In this document: positions 52,475 through 64,000 of the stretch, in pieces
Position numbering within the stretch: position 1 is the first letter of the stretch
Layout of the letters: each line of letters opens with the position of its first letter
NCBI GenBank assembly: GCA_023053545.1
Contig: JAKZAN010000007.1
Location: forward strand, 2,666,001-2,730,000
Reading direction: 5' to 3'
DNA: 64,000 nucleotides
Origin: Lepidurus packardi
Lineage: Eukaryota > Arthropoda > Branchiopoda > Notostraca > Triopsidae
Notes under the pieces: generated by a model
What the model saw: only the letters and a program-made list of their open reading frames with translations
What the model was told of the DNA's origin: nothing
Databases searched by the model: none
Translations under genes and position numbers: made by a program

Positions 52475-55400
52475 TCTAAGAACTCTTGTATTAATAACGC
52501 TAGGCTTTCAGACATTGCTGCCACTTAAATTTTAATTGCTTTTTCTTGTCCTTCTTTGCTAATAACAAAATTATATACATTTACGAAGACTGTCAAGAGA
52601 TGATAAGCCTCAAACGAGTTTCCAAGACCTAAATCCTAAAGGAATTGAAAAACACTTCCTACGTATCTAGCGCCCAAAGAAAGGGAATCCTTGACTGCCT
52701 CTTAATGGAAAACTCCATAAGCTATAGCTGGCCAAGGCAATCCGAAGGAAGTAATCCATGGAATCTTTTTTTTTCATTTTCATTTCTCTGTTTAGCTTTC
52801 CAATCAGCAACATATCTTCAAAATAAAAAAAAAATATAAAAGAAAGTTGGTTTCCGAGCAGCCGGATATTCGGATTTCGATATCGTGTTGTCTAACGTGC
52901 CTGGCTCTCGGCACGGCTAAAACCCCACCGAGTTACTCTTATACCTGATCGATAATCGGTTTGTCTTGTCGGTCGTCTGTTACGCGAAACGCAGTCAAAG
53001 TCAGCACTGCCACACCACTGCACCAAAAAGATAAAAACTCAAACAGATCAGTTGTGCACTATAATCCACTTCACCCTAATACCGTCCTTATTTTTCAGAA
53101 AGCGAGCAAGTTGGTTTGTTGAAAAGCAAGGAACAAAACCAGCCTGTCAAACAACAAAACTAATTAAGTCCCCAGAAGCTTTCAATAACGTCCACAGAGG
53201 CGACTCAAAAAGTTCGCTTGAAGTTCAGGGACTTATTTGGATCGTCGGAGAAGATGCAGCAATGTGCGTATACGCTGGGAGAGAGTTTTCCACTAAAAAA
53301 TACGGGACCTGCGAAGGTAAGTTTCCTCGACTGCTGGGTGCCCGAAACACTCCAACAAATGGTGGATCGGGGTTGGGTTCACCAGTTGGCAACAATGCGC
53401 AGAAATGCTGCGTCCAGGCTCCGCTCAACTTTTGGAATCGATCGCAAAACACGAGCCAACGGAGGGCAAAGTCTTTCGGCCCAACTTTCTGTGTATATCG
53501 GCTCCCTCCTTGTCACCCTCTTCTCCCCCTTCAATAGAAAAAAAGGCAGGACCATCCCAATAAGGGAGGGAGCTAGCTCCGACTGATATTCCACCACTTC
53601 CCCTTTTGCTCGATTACTACACTACACTAACAGCACACGGCCTCTTTTTCATACCAGAGGTAACACAGACCCCAGCTTGCCCCAGCGATACCGTCAGGGG
53701 AGAGATGCAGTATACTGTGTGTGCTTATACATATATGTAGATATAAGGGTGGCTTGTAAGGTTGTACCATGTACTGCTAGATACGTGGATCTTGGGGTGG
53801 GTCTAGACCTAACAATCGATTGTTAAAGCGCCTCTGGACTTTGGAAACGACTCTACGCGCTCTAATCTTAGGCAAAACGGCTATAATCTGCCGTTCCACG
53901 AAGCAATAGCTTATGCTGCATACCAAAAGATCAAGCACGTGGTATAAAATCAAAAAATGTATAGCAAATGCTGTAATCAATAAAGGATTTGACCATATAC
54001 AGAAAATTACTTTAAGAAATAGAATTACTTTATAAATTACATTGTTTCAACACACTAAAGAATTTGATTTTACAATCTTAGATACAGAATCTTAGATTAT
54101 TTGATTTCGTCTTAGACAGCATTTTGGTGTAAAAATGTCTTCTTTAATTTCTTTTGGTGTTCGCTGTGAGATTACAAAGGAAAATCTTTTCTAATAAAGT
54201 TCTATCTTTCCAATTTCTTTCTAGAGAAGAAAGGGCTTGTCATGTTTTAGACAACTAGCGCATTTCTTTGGGCTAAGGGTTACGGATCAGGTTGTTTCTG
54301 ATAGAAAACATCCTTCACAGCGCGTAAGTTGAGGTTCTTGGACTCTTTATCTCCATTTCCTCACATGTCCATCACTAACGGTATCTTGCGTAGGTTTTCT
54401 TGTACAAGTCCTTACTTTTATTCGTGCTTGATCTACCGGGAGCGAAAGAAACCCGGAAAGACTTTAGGCCGGGGCTTTAGAGTGAGGAAACGAACTACTT
54501 AAGGCTATACATGGAACTCATTTCCATCCATGAGACCGCATTTCCCTCCAAAGTTTTCGGGCGAAAATCCGACTTGCGATGGATCTAACTCACTTGCGGG
54601 TCTACATTTTAAAATTTTATTTTGTAAAGAAATGTTGTTTTTACTTTTGAGTTCTTGAAAAGAATTGTCAAAATGATGCAGGAGTCTTTACTCTGCTGAC
54701 GACATGATAGAGAAAAAACAGCGCATTAGTGGGCAGCTAAGTTAAAACGAACCATGTGAAAAAATCTGCTATTCTTAAAGGCTCTCTAAACTGGCTGATG
54801 AATTCCTATGGATTTCTATATATTTTTTTACTTTGTACTATAATACTTGACGAGCATCAGAATTCCACAGGGACATCCGTAAACCATAAAACGAGTGGAG
54901 CAAGACATATGTAAACTTACCTAGAAAAGGGGGGTGAGATGTTGATTAATTAGAGATTCAACAACAGATGAATTCCTTTTTTTATTTTTTATAATTACTC
55001 TCAGATTAGACCAATCGCACTCGAAAATAAAGAAAAGATCTACGATAAAGAATGTATTTCCCTTTACCTTCAATCAAGACCGGTAACGGCTCATAATCCA
55101 TGCTCACTTGGCACTGTAATCATAATCAGTGCTGTTTGTTTACCAGAAAACTCACAGCGGCCATTTTTCTTTAGCTGGTTAGCTGAGTAGCGAACGGCGA
55201 ACGAGCGAACAGCTTAGAGTTCTGGCCGTCATCGCTAGTCGTCATTCACTTTAAATCCACGTCAAAAGAACCCAAAATTTCATGCAATTGCTGACGCTTG
55301 ATTTTTTTATACAGATGATGGTTCCGTATATAAAAATACAAGCTTCACTATTATTGATAACTTGTTCATAATTCAGAAACAGTGAAACCACCCATATTAC

Positions 55401-58400
55401 TTAACAATAACAAGCGACTTGCATTTACTTTACTTTAAAACTTTACACTTTACTTTATAAAATAATTTACTTAATTCTAAATTGCACGTTTGAACTACAA
55501 TAATTTGCATGATAAACGGCATCATAATACGTCATGACCATTGGAAATTAAGTCTTAAGTTACGGTTAACAGATGGCGCGAGGATATGCATGCAACTAGA
55601 CGCTTGTTACAAACAGTTCCGCGGGCTGAACCTCCCCGCGTGTGCGTCACGGAGTTCGTCACCTATCGATTGGTATGGCAACCGAAACAGACTTTCTCTT
55701 ACACACACACTCAGACACACATCCACACATGGAGTGCTGCTAGCGTTGGCTTGTGGCAGCAGCAGCAGCCATTCGCTCATGGAGTGCTTTACAGGCTTGC
55801 TAGTCAACTCCGACCTAACTTTGTACACTCCCCTCAGAATTTGGCCTATTATTTAGCCAGGGATTTCAGTCACGCTAGAAGCACGGAATATTTAACACCA
55901 TCTATTCTCTCCACAGCAATCGACCTGGCGACTAGTGTTTGCCCTAATTTCCCTTAGCTTTGACATGCGGGGGATTCTCCCGTCAAGTTGCCAAGAGCCC
56001 TGACAGCTCGCGGAAGAGCAATGTGTGTGTATCTACAACATCATATTGAGCTTCCAGTGGAATAACAAGAAAAAACTTGCGTAGTGCCGATTCGCAGAAA
56101 TGTGTAACACGTTAACGAAAAAGAGTCAAACTTCTCATCGAACGGTGCTGCACTCTGAATGACCCCACTCCGAATGGAAGATGACTCGTGGAACGGTTCT
56201 CTGGAAATGACCTGAGATTCTAGATCTTTGATAGCAAGAATAATTATCCAAAGACTTGTAAGTGAGTGCAAAATAGGGGAGACAAACAGCTGTGAATGAT
56301 AACATCTATGTGTGAACCAGTAGGAAAAAAAATGGAAAGCGTCGAGGCATGGGAAGAGGAGAGGCTGAGCAGTGTTTGACACTGTTCTTCTTGCAACAAG
56401 AATCCCCGAGGGAATTGCAATAGCCCGCCGAGATAGCCATATTTTGCCAGAGTGGGAGGAAGACAATGAGCGAGTGCACAACAATAAGAGGTCCGCGCTG
56501 TGCATGACGTCAACACTTTGCAGAAGAGGAAATCGGACTTTTTTGTTTGGGTTGGGGTTTCGTCTGCAGACCCGCCCACCCGAAGGAGAAACTATTCCAA
56601 GGAAGCTCCATCCAGCCTGCGGAATTTCACTTCCCCCAGCAGACTACATCGTTTCTTCTCGCGTTAATTTCTCGGTAGTGCCGCGGAGAAGTTATCCCTC
56701 GGTTGGGTGAAATCTGAATAAGAATCAGAAGGAGAAGTACAAGGAAAGAGGCCACATGGATGCATAGTCATTATGTCCTTGCTTAGTGTCACTGGTAAGT
56801 CTTGGGACGTCTTCGAACTTTTTTTATGATTCCTATTTCTTGGGAAGACAGAAGAAAATTGGCGAATTGTTGGTCTGTCATGACTCGCCAATGGGTTGCT
56901 TTACAAATTAACCAATTTCGCCGCAAGCATTGTTAAAAGACATCGGTCCTGTTTCTTGGACTCGTTAACAGTCCCAATATTGACTTGGGATCTTTTTTGT
57001 TTCTTTCTTGTTGGAGGTTTCCAGTCATTTTTCCTTTTTTTTCATTCTGTTCGCACTATTTGGGAACTGAGTAACAATTACGGTAAACGAACTTTTTGGA
57101 GCGGCTCCAACCTACTTTGTCGGGAGAATCGAGAATCCCAAGGTCCTTCCTTTTATCTGACGGTGTGTGTGAGCGCAATTCATAGCTTCCTTTGGCACGC
57201 CGAGGAAATAAGGGCACGGGAGGTTGCTTACGTGTTCGAGCCCACAGTAGCCTATATGCTACGATTCTTGTTCGTTGACTACTACTGCAGAGAAATCGAG
57301 CGAGCGTCTCTGGCTCTCAGAATAGTGAATGAAGGATAGTATTTAGATGCTATAGGCTCACACGCCTACACCTCAGAGAGAGAGAGAGAGAAATATTTAA
57401 AATCCGTTCGAATCATCTAGGAAATCTAAAACAGATCTCATTAATCATTGGAAATAGAAAAAATCGTTTCAATCTTCTCGTGAATCTTTGCATTTTGGAA
57501 TCTTCTCTTTGAATCCATCTTGATTTCAGCCCATCTTGGACGATGCAGGGTTTTCCACGATTACCATTCGCCAAAAGTTTATTTCGCAACTTTGGAACTT
57601 CTCCTGGAGCTTCTTTGCTTCCACCAAGGATGTTCGAGTTCAATATCAAGAGCAAGGAGAAGTACAAGACTGTTCTGCAGCCAGAATGCGCGCCAGAATC
57701 AATGATCTCCTGGTCTGTGTTCATTCTACGAGTATTAATTCATTTTTTTGTTTCCGAATGAGCAGTAGTTAACGAGCCGTTCACGCTATCATTCGGGAAG
57801 CTTTCTCCAACATCTTTAAAAGCATATCGAACAGTACGCGTACTGCGGAAAGTCCGACTCTCCATTTCGCGGATCTTGATTACAGCTCGGGCGATATCTT
57901 TTTTCAGTGGACTAGGTCGGGTCAATAATGTGATAAGCAAAATCACAGAGTCACGTCATGGCTCACGTTTCGGGGAAAAAAGGACTTCATCACACTCACG
58001 GATCGATCCATCTTTCTATTTTTTAGCTCTTTTGATGCTAAAAGGAGATACACCGCAAGGAAAAGCAGCTTCTCCATTGACCTGAAAGCCCAGTTCTTAT
58101 CAAGGAGGTATGAGAGGGCCTTTCTTTAAGAGCATATTAGACATGGTTAAGGAAAATCTTCTGACAAACGCATCGGGCCAGAAAGGCTTCCATGACAATG
58201 AAAAGCACAGGTGGCAAGGGCCCAGTAACGTCACAACAGGTGTATGTGCAATGGGGGGAGGAGGGTGCTAGGCAATAGGAATAATTGGAATTCATGTTTT
58301 CCTGACAGGCAGTCAAGCGTTCCGAGGCCTTATGGTCGGTCCATTCCCTTTTGTATTTTTTGGCGATGCAAGCCCAGGTCTAAACAAGAATCACTCGAGT

Positions 58401-60468
58401 GCCCCCTCGTGGCCCTTAGATACAAGTCCAGCTTTTACATAACACATGCCATTTAAAAAAAATAAGATCATTTTAAATAGACTTTAATCTTGTTGGATTT
58501 TCCCGTATTTTTTTAGGAACCTACTTTCAATCATAATATGAAGAATAATAGCAATAGTAGTATTAATACAGTTCATGCCGCTTGTTATGGTCAAGTTTGT
58601 CAAGTGAATATTGATTCTATTAAGCGGAGACTCCAATAACCGAAAATCGGAAATATGTACCAAAGAAACAAGGCATCGTCTACTTTTTGATATTTTCTAC
58701 ACTTTTCCTTTTTAGATTCATTGCTTCTAAAGACCAATGCTCATAATAAGCGTCATCTACTGTAGAATTGTAATATAATTAAATATTAGCGTATAGTTTG
58801 TATTGTAGAAGTTTCCTTGTCCTGTTAAGGGTTTATGAATGTTAGTACTTGAAGGAGAACTTTACGTTCGTTTATTGAAAAGCCCAACTAATTACTTAAA
58901 CAGCTCTTTTAGCGAAGCTTTTACACGAGTTTATACGAGGCACAATGCAGAGGAGGAACAAAAGCTTTCTCCTGCGTGTGTCATCGACCAAAAGTTGCAG
59001 TGCTGCCGCTTAAGATCCGCGCCCCGCACGCTTTTAGCTCCCGCCTGTCATTGCAGTCCTGCCATAACTCAATTGCAAACCTTACTTACCAAGTTTCAGG
59101 CGAATTTCAAACCCAAGGGTATTTAGAATGTGACAGTGATTGAGCAGTCTCTGTTTCAGACGACTCTTTCTTTGTTTGTTTGGCTTTACTTTTACCCCCT
59201 TTTTAACCCCAAAAATCCATATGATGTCAGTGCTGTAAATGGACAGGTAAATCCTATATATTAGCTAGAATGAAAATAGCAATATCCAAAAGCTTCCAAA
59301 ATAACGACCGATTTACCACTTGGGCCCCAGCCTCGCTCCATCAGGCTTTTGAATCTTTCACTTTTTTTTCTCAAAATATGAACAGAAGGTATAGCTTTCA
59401 CAGTATAGACATCGCAGATTTACAAACCTGTTTATAGCATGATCGCGCTTCCGATTAACACTATCCGTGTCCGGTGCCTCCCCTTCAGACCATTGGCTCC
59501 AGGGCTTCGAGGTCATGGGTTAGGTCACAATGTACAGGTTTTACTTATGTTTAAGCATGCTATGGGTTAGGTTAGGTTCGAGTATGGTGCACACAGGTTC
59601 TTGGAGCACCGGAGACTTTGCCTGACCGGCTGAGAGGATGTTTTTTGGAGGCGCCAACAGGGTTTCGCATGTACGCATTATATCATGGTAGATGTATGAA
59701 GACAAAATCGGGTTTAGATATACACCAGGGTACATCATTGTAGTGCTTTGTGTCAATAATCTATAGGACCGCTTTGCTTTTTTATTACTGGCAGGAAATC
59801 TTGCAGATAAGTTTTAGCTCCTCGACAGCCTGTCGAGGCGTTTTATGTTCTAAAGCTTCAAGTTTTAATGCACTCCGTTCTTGAGGATAAGAACATCGAG
59901 GTCGTAAAGCGTAAATCCAGCTCAAATATTACCATTGCTTAGTGAAGCATACCGCCTGGAGGAAACGCTTGGGGCGTAGTTGTTTGTTTTTAGTCGTATT
60001 TTATTACATTTTGGGAGGAGGCGTTTTCGTCTTCCTTCCTCCTCTGAAAATAGTTTAAAAGTCTGGCTGGTCGTTCCCGTTTTTTGGAGAAAAGATAGAA
60101 AAAATCAGCCGCAAAAAGAAAGATCGAAAATGCTATCGAGAATCAATGAGATCGCAAGTTTAGGACGCCAATCATGGGTTAAGATGGCTAAGCGTTACCA
60201 TAGAAACGTGCTCATTGTAAGCAGTGCAGCTTCAAAGGCACAAACGAAGAAGGGAGACGAAGATGAGAAAGAAGTAAACAAGTAAAACGAGCAAATCCAT
60301 GCAGCATTGGTTACTAGACCAGCAGAAAATCAGAAGGATCAGAAGCTTCATCGCTCCGATTGCTGGGGGGCTTTGATCCGGAAGAGTGCATTTTTCTTCA
60401 AAGAGAAACAAGTTAGATTACATACTAGAGTAATAGTTTTGTTTTATTGTTATTTCTACTCTTTTGCA

Positions 60469-60488
60469 CCCCCCCCCCCCCCCCCCCC
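60469..60488 (+). repeat. Poly(C) run of 20 bases
   Basis: Uninterrupted C tract about 65 bases before the acceptor of the first visible unc-13 exon; length probably variable. Confidence 0.8.
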
Positions 60489-60553
60489 GGCCAAAAAAGT
60501 GAACATTTCTAATAAAAACTTATTTTTTCTCCCTATTTCTTTTGTCATTTCAG

Positions 60554-60935
60554 TGAAGCGAGCCACTTATGTCGGACCACAAGGTAATACCCCAGCACCA
60601 TTTACCCTTTAATAACTGGGTTTCACACGCTAATCCGCCTGAAAAGAGTGGGGGGGCGTAACAGCCGGAAGTATTGGCCAGTTGAAGAGTGTACACGCGT
60701 GTGCTGCTGCAGCTGATAAGATGGGAAAATAAAACGAACTCTCTTTCAAAATCCCCTTAATCTTGTCTCTTACCACGTTTAAATCTTTCTCTTCCCTTTT
60801 CCCAACTTTTTCACTTTTCGTTTTTTCTTTAGCTTCTCAACTCAACACTTACGTCGCCTTGCAATTGCAAAATGTCAAGTCCACGACCGTTACCGTCAAA
60901 GGCGACAATCCCGCCTGGGAGCAGGATTTTCTCTT
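60554..60935 (+). CDS. unc-13: unc-13/Munc13 N-terminal C2 domain (partial gene)
   Basis: Two exons, 60554-60583 and 60833-60935, join in phase 1 and read [10 protein letters not shown] then [20 protein letters not shown] followed by [12 protein letters not shown]. Munc13-1 begins with VKKAKFDG... then FNTYVTLKVQNVKSTTIAV and PSWEQDF, so this is the C2A domain of the long Munc13 isoform, the part that binds RIM and homodimerises. Unc-13 primes synaptic vesicles at the presynaptic active zone. The first exon carries 2 bases of a split Val codon, so a start exon ending in G lies upstream (ATGG before GTTAAG near 60175-60180 is one untested possibility). The second exon ends in phase 2 at TT|GTAAG; the next exon (starting near EINRLD in relatives) is not visible in the window. 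Confidence 0.85.
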
Positions 60936-62821
60936 GTAAGTTTTCCTGATTCTTTTGTCTTTTTTTTCCTCCGCCTGATCATTGCCTCGGAAAACAATAA
61001 GCCAGCCTGAGTTGGGTGGCTTGCTTTTAACATGAATCAAAAAAGAAAAAGTTGTATGCAAACTCGTTGGGCCGAGCGTTAGGAACGGCAGAGAGAAAGA
61101 GGGTGGGAGCATGTCCTTTGGACGTTGATAAATGCTCCGGGGCTTGCGGGCTCCACTGGGCACAAAGCGATACTTCATTAGCGATCAACTTATCTGCCAT
61201 GCCTGTTTGAAAAAGCTTGTCATGTTTATATCCAAAGCCACTTTCAGATCAGAAAGAAAGAAAAAGACGAAAAAAAACGACACTTCGAAGAAGATCATGA
61301 GAAGAAGAATCCTGGCGCATACACAAAGTTAAACACTGTTGCAGTTGAGGGCCCTGATGTCACGTACTGTACAATAGCGTCTGCACGACAACCCTTTTCT
61401 TTTTCGTGGCCTTTTTATTGTCATTGCTGCAGTCGGTCAACGCTGTAAAAATGGTTGGCATTTTACGGCCCAGCGACCCCAGGATACAAAAGAGTAGGTG
61501 ACGTCATCCCTTCTTCCACCCAGTACGACTGTACGACGTATATGGACGTTACCAAAGAAACTAGTGGTGACACTAAAGAATACATATATTTTTTGTGGTT
61601 TGCTATTTCCGGAAATTGCGAACATACTCAATAGACAGCGATTAGGGTACCTGTATAGCATAGCTTGCTTATAGAGCTGGTTACGATATACAAAAGCGAA
61701 AGCCTAAGAAGGCGCACGTTTTTTATATGTGTACATGTACATGAACGCGTATTGCTTCTGCGTGTAGAACGGCATTCCTCGTAACTTTAGAACCATTTCT
61801 TCTGCGCTTTTTCAAATCCAGCTTTGCTTTCAAAAAATACAGCAAACAATCAGCTAGGCGATGCAAGTTTCCAACTGGATGATATCACTTTACTTTTCAA
61901 ATTAACTAAGGTGAAAATGAGAAACGTGAACGTGTTCCGGCCTAGATATAATTTTACCTACATTGCTGTCAAGAGATTCTGTAAAAATCTTGTGTATTTC
62001 CCACGAAAGACTGTTCCCCCCTTCTCTATTCTTGTTTGTCAGAGACAGCTAAGCTAGAAGGGAGCCTTCATTTCTTTTTTTATTATTTAAGGAAAGCATG
62101 AAGTGCTGAATCAATGAAAGAGCGGTCTTAAACTTAAAAGCAGTGGTCATAGTTCATATTTGGTCTATGTTACTCTTTCTCCGTCACTCAGAAAAAGCTA
62201 TCAAATACCAAGCCGGAATAGCCCTACGAATTCCGGTATAAGAGCACCATTAGATTGGTTGTGTTTATTATAAATTCATTGTTGGGTCGTTATGCATTCC
62301 CAAGGCAAGCTGCGTAGTAACACCTATAACGCCTACGAGTCCCTGCTGATTTGATGAGAAACGCTGGTAGCTTTCGTGCTGAATAGAATACTTATTTCTT
62401 CCGAAGAAATCCATTTTATTCTTTTCGAAGTGTGTTCTTCCACCGGGCCGTATTTCCCATAAGGCCAAACTAGGCCATGGCCTAAGGGCGCAGCAGTAAG
62501 GGGTGGGGGGAGGGGGGAGGCGCAGAAAGAGAAGGCATAAGCACACATTTTTAGTCTTATTTTGAAAAGGCTATATACGTATAATGCTGTATTTTACATT
62601 TACATCCACACATATTAAATAAATTGAGAGGTAGATTTACGTTACGACAACGAAATGTAGTACGTCGACGTTGTTGAGCATGTCTACAGCTTGCGCTGCC
62701 TTGCTACTGGCGTTTAATTTTGTTTGCTCCAGAGCAATCTTTTCTTACTCCAAATAATCTTACTGCCAAATCTTAGTTCTTCTCTTACTTCCAAAAATAA
62801 ACTTACATATTAAACGGAAAA

Positions 62822-62871
62822 TTCTAAATCAACTTTTCAAGTTGATTTAGAAGAGTGGGGGGGGGGGGGGG
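62822..62871. repeat. 14-bp hairpin followed by poly(G)
   Basis: Arms TTCTAAATCAACTT (62822-62835) and AAGTTGATTTAGAA (62839-62852) are exact complements with a 3-base loop. A run of 15 G follows at 62857-62871. Confidence 0.85.
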
Positions 62872-63564
62872 CAGAGTTGTACTTTGGCCTAGGGGGCAGA
62901 ATTGTGTAAGCACGGCAATGTTCTTCCAGTATATTTCTTTCGAAAGTAAAGTAACGCAAGAAATCGATTCGGGACCAGGACAGGCCGAACTCGGTGCATT
63001 CCTCATTTTTACTGATCAATGAAAAATAAGAAAGTCGTGAATTAAAAAGACGCCATTCGTATGAAAATTAAACGTTAATGGTAAAAATTTAAGTATTTAC
63101 TGCTACTGATTAATTACAAAGGAATACTTAACATCACATATCCCTTCTTGGTCTGATCATTCGAAACGCATAACCATTTATAACTGTCACTTTGAAATAC
63201 TAGAGTTGTCAGCTATTAAACATGCCGGAACAACGCTTAGAAACCCGTGCACTCGCAATTTCCCTCTGGTCTTATATTTTCATTGTTGAGCAATCGCAAT
63301 GGCTAGGAACTGAGCTTAAGCTGCTGGCTAATCTAACCTAGTCTGAATTCCGGTTGATCGAGCAAGCCCGTGTAATGCTACGAGATTTGGTTTGACTCAA
63401 GTTATTGTTACTGTTACTGTTAAGTCATTGCTATTGTTTTCCGTAAGCCTTGCGTCACAAAGTTAAATAAGAAATGGAAAGCTAATTGCTGGTAAATTTT
63501 CTTCGCTTGTTTTGCTTCTGGAAAGTACAATTTGTCAGCACAGTTTGCTGTAGCAAACACAATT

Positions 63565-63617
63565 TCCCAAATCAAGCCATCAAATTTTCAGAGCAAGACT
63601 TCTCGAAAGCCCCTTGT
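63565..63617 (+). repeat. Diverged copy of a segment of the 38712-39583 element
   Basis: Aligns without gaps to 39155-39207 with 41 of 53 identical positions by eye (shared core TTCTCGAAA and CTTGT). This suggests the element, or a relative, occurs more than once. Confidence 0.5.
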
Positions 63618-64000
63618 GTCTTGTCATATGCGAAAACAATTTATGCCATGAATTTTACTATTTTATTACGAAGTGCACAAGCAACGGAAATTACTTTTCG
63701 TCCACGTTTTTCACGTATAGTGAAAACCGTTTAACATGAAACCGAAGGGACTGGAATAATTTTTCGTTAAAAGGATTTCTGCTAACAGATAAAGATAGAG
63801 TTACAGAGCGTTTGTCTGGACCGGAATTCCATTTTTTGTTAACAGGATTTTCGTGTTTTTCGGTTTTCCCTGTATTTGATAATCTGGATGCTAGTAATTG
63901 ATGATACATAACAGAAAATTTCGTAAGAATTATGTACTACTTAACTTTACTATTAGTGTATTTTTGCATGGAATTACGACCTTTTGCAAAAAACTGTTCC

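Larger units (their letters stand above)
49700..60553. other. About 11 kb without supported coding sequence
   Basis: It lies between the X11 start codon (reading left) and the first visible unc-13 exon (reading right), so it probably holds both promoters and 5'UTR exons. Open frames at 53052-53537, 57520-57772 and 58839-59126 have no family signature. Simple repeats include GA near 57379-57392 and an AATC/GAATCTT-rich patch near 57400-57535. Confidence 0.4.
60936..64000. other. Probable unc-13 intron, no coding sequence recognised
   Basis: I searched both strands for the next part of the C2 domain and found nothing. The stretch contains a hairpin, a poly(G) run and a diverged repeat copy listed separately. 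Confidence 0.45.

Noticed and set aside
53052..53586. Overlapping + strand open frames of 161 and 122 codons
   Set aside because: No family signature, no signal or repeat structure, and no clear splice partners. Two frames being open together suggests composition, not coding.
57520..57772. Three overlapping + frames after an acceptor-like TTGATTTCAG, one containing KFISQLWNFSWSFF
   Set aside because: The acceptor and the open frames are suggestive, but I recognise no domain and cannot join them to another exon.

Overview
This is eukaryotic nuclear DNA. Genes have many exons with GT-AG introns, and polyadenylation signals and TATA-type promoters are present. There are no operons, ribosome binding sites or CRISPR arrays. 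The gene set points to an arthropod: a phototransduction-type TRP channel, an allatotropin prohormone (lost in Drosophila but present in many arthropods), a DIP/lachesin-like Ig protein, X11/Mint and unc-13. A short interstitial TTAGG run (the common arthropod telomere unit) and a decayed non-LTR retrotransposon agree. A non-insect pancrustacean is my best guess, but the species cannot be read from the sequence.

Layout on the left: 1-4391 (+) carries all but the N-terminus of a TRP channel in 14 exons. 4392-6031 is intergenic with a retrotransposon scrap. 6032-8849 (+) is the lariat debranching enzyme DBR1 in 7 exons. 12068-14712 (+) is an allatotropin gene with TATA box, 5'UTR exon, two coding exons and poly(A) signal. 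15976-16379 is a probable MITE. 16597-17578 (+) is ethylmalonyl-CoA decarboxylase (ECHDC1). 18531-21422 (-) holds nine exons of a three-Ig-domain DIP-like protein, followed by about 12 kb without recognisable coding sequence, probably its introns and upstream exons.

Layout on the right: 33518-49699 (-) is a complete X11/Mint (APBA) adaptor gene that I could assemble exon by exon: 14 exons, 1631 residues, with a PTB domain and two PDZ domains. A four-exon secreted PEBP-like gene (42019-44245, +) sits inside one of its introns in the opposite orientation. 49700-60553 has no gene I can support. 60554-60935 (+) holds two exons of the unc-13/Munc13 N-terminal C2 domain. The rest to 64000 is non-coding as far as I can see.

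The most unusual feature is in the X11 gene. Between the two exons that normally encode the first part of the PTB domain lies another open frame (37055-37453, -). Its last 44 codons form a second, diverged version of that PTB segment, ending at the same structural position, in the same phase, on a GT donor. This looks like an exon duplication giving an alternative PTB half with an acidic extension. Several neighbours (TRP, X11/Mint, DIP, unc-13, allatotropin) are neuronal or sensory, but nothing in the sequence shows that they are co-regulated.
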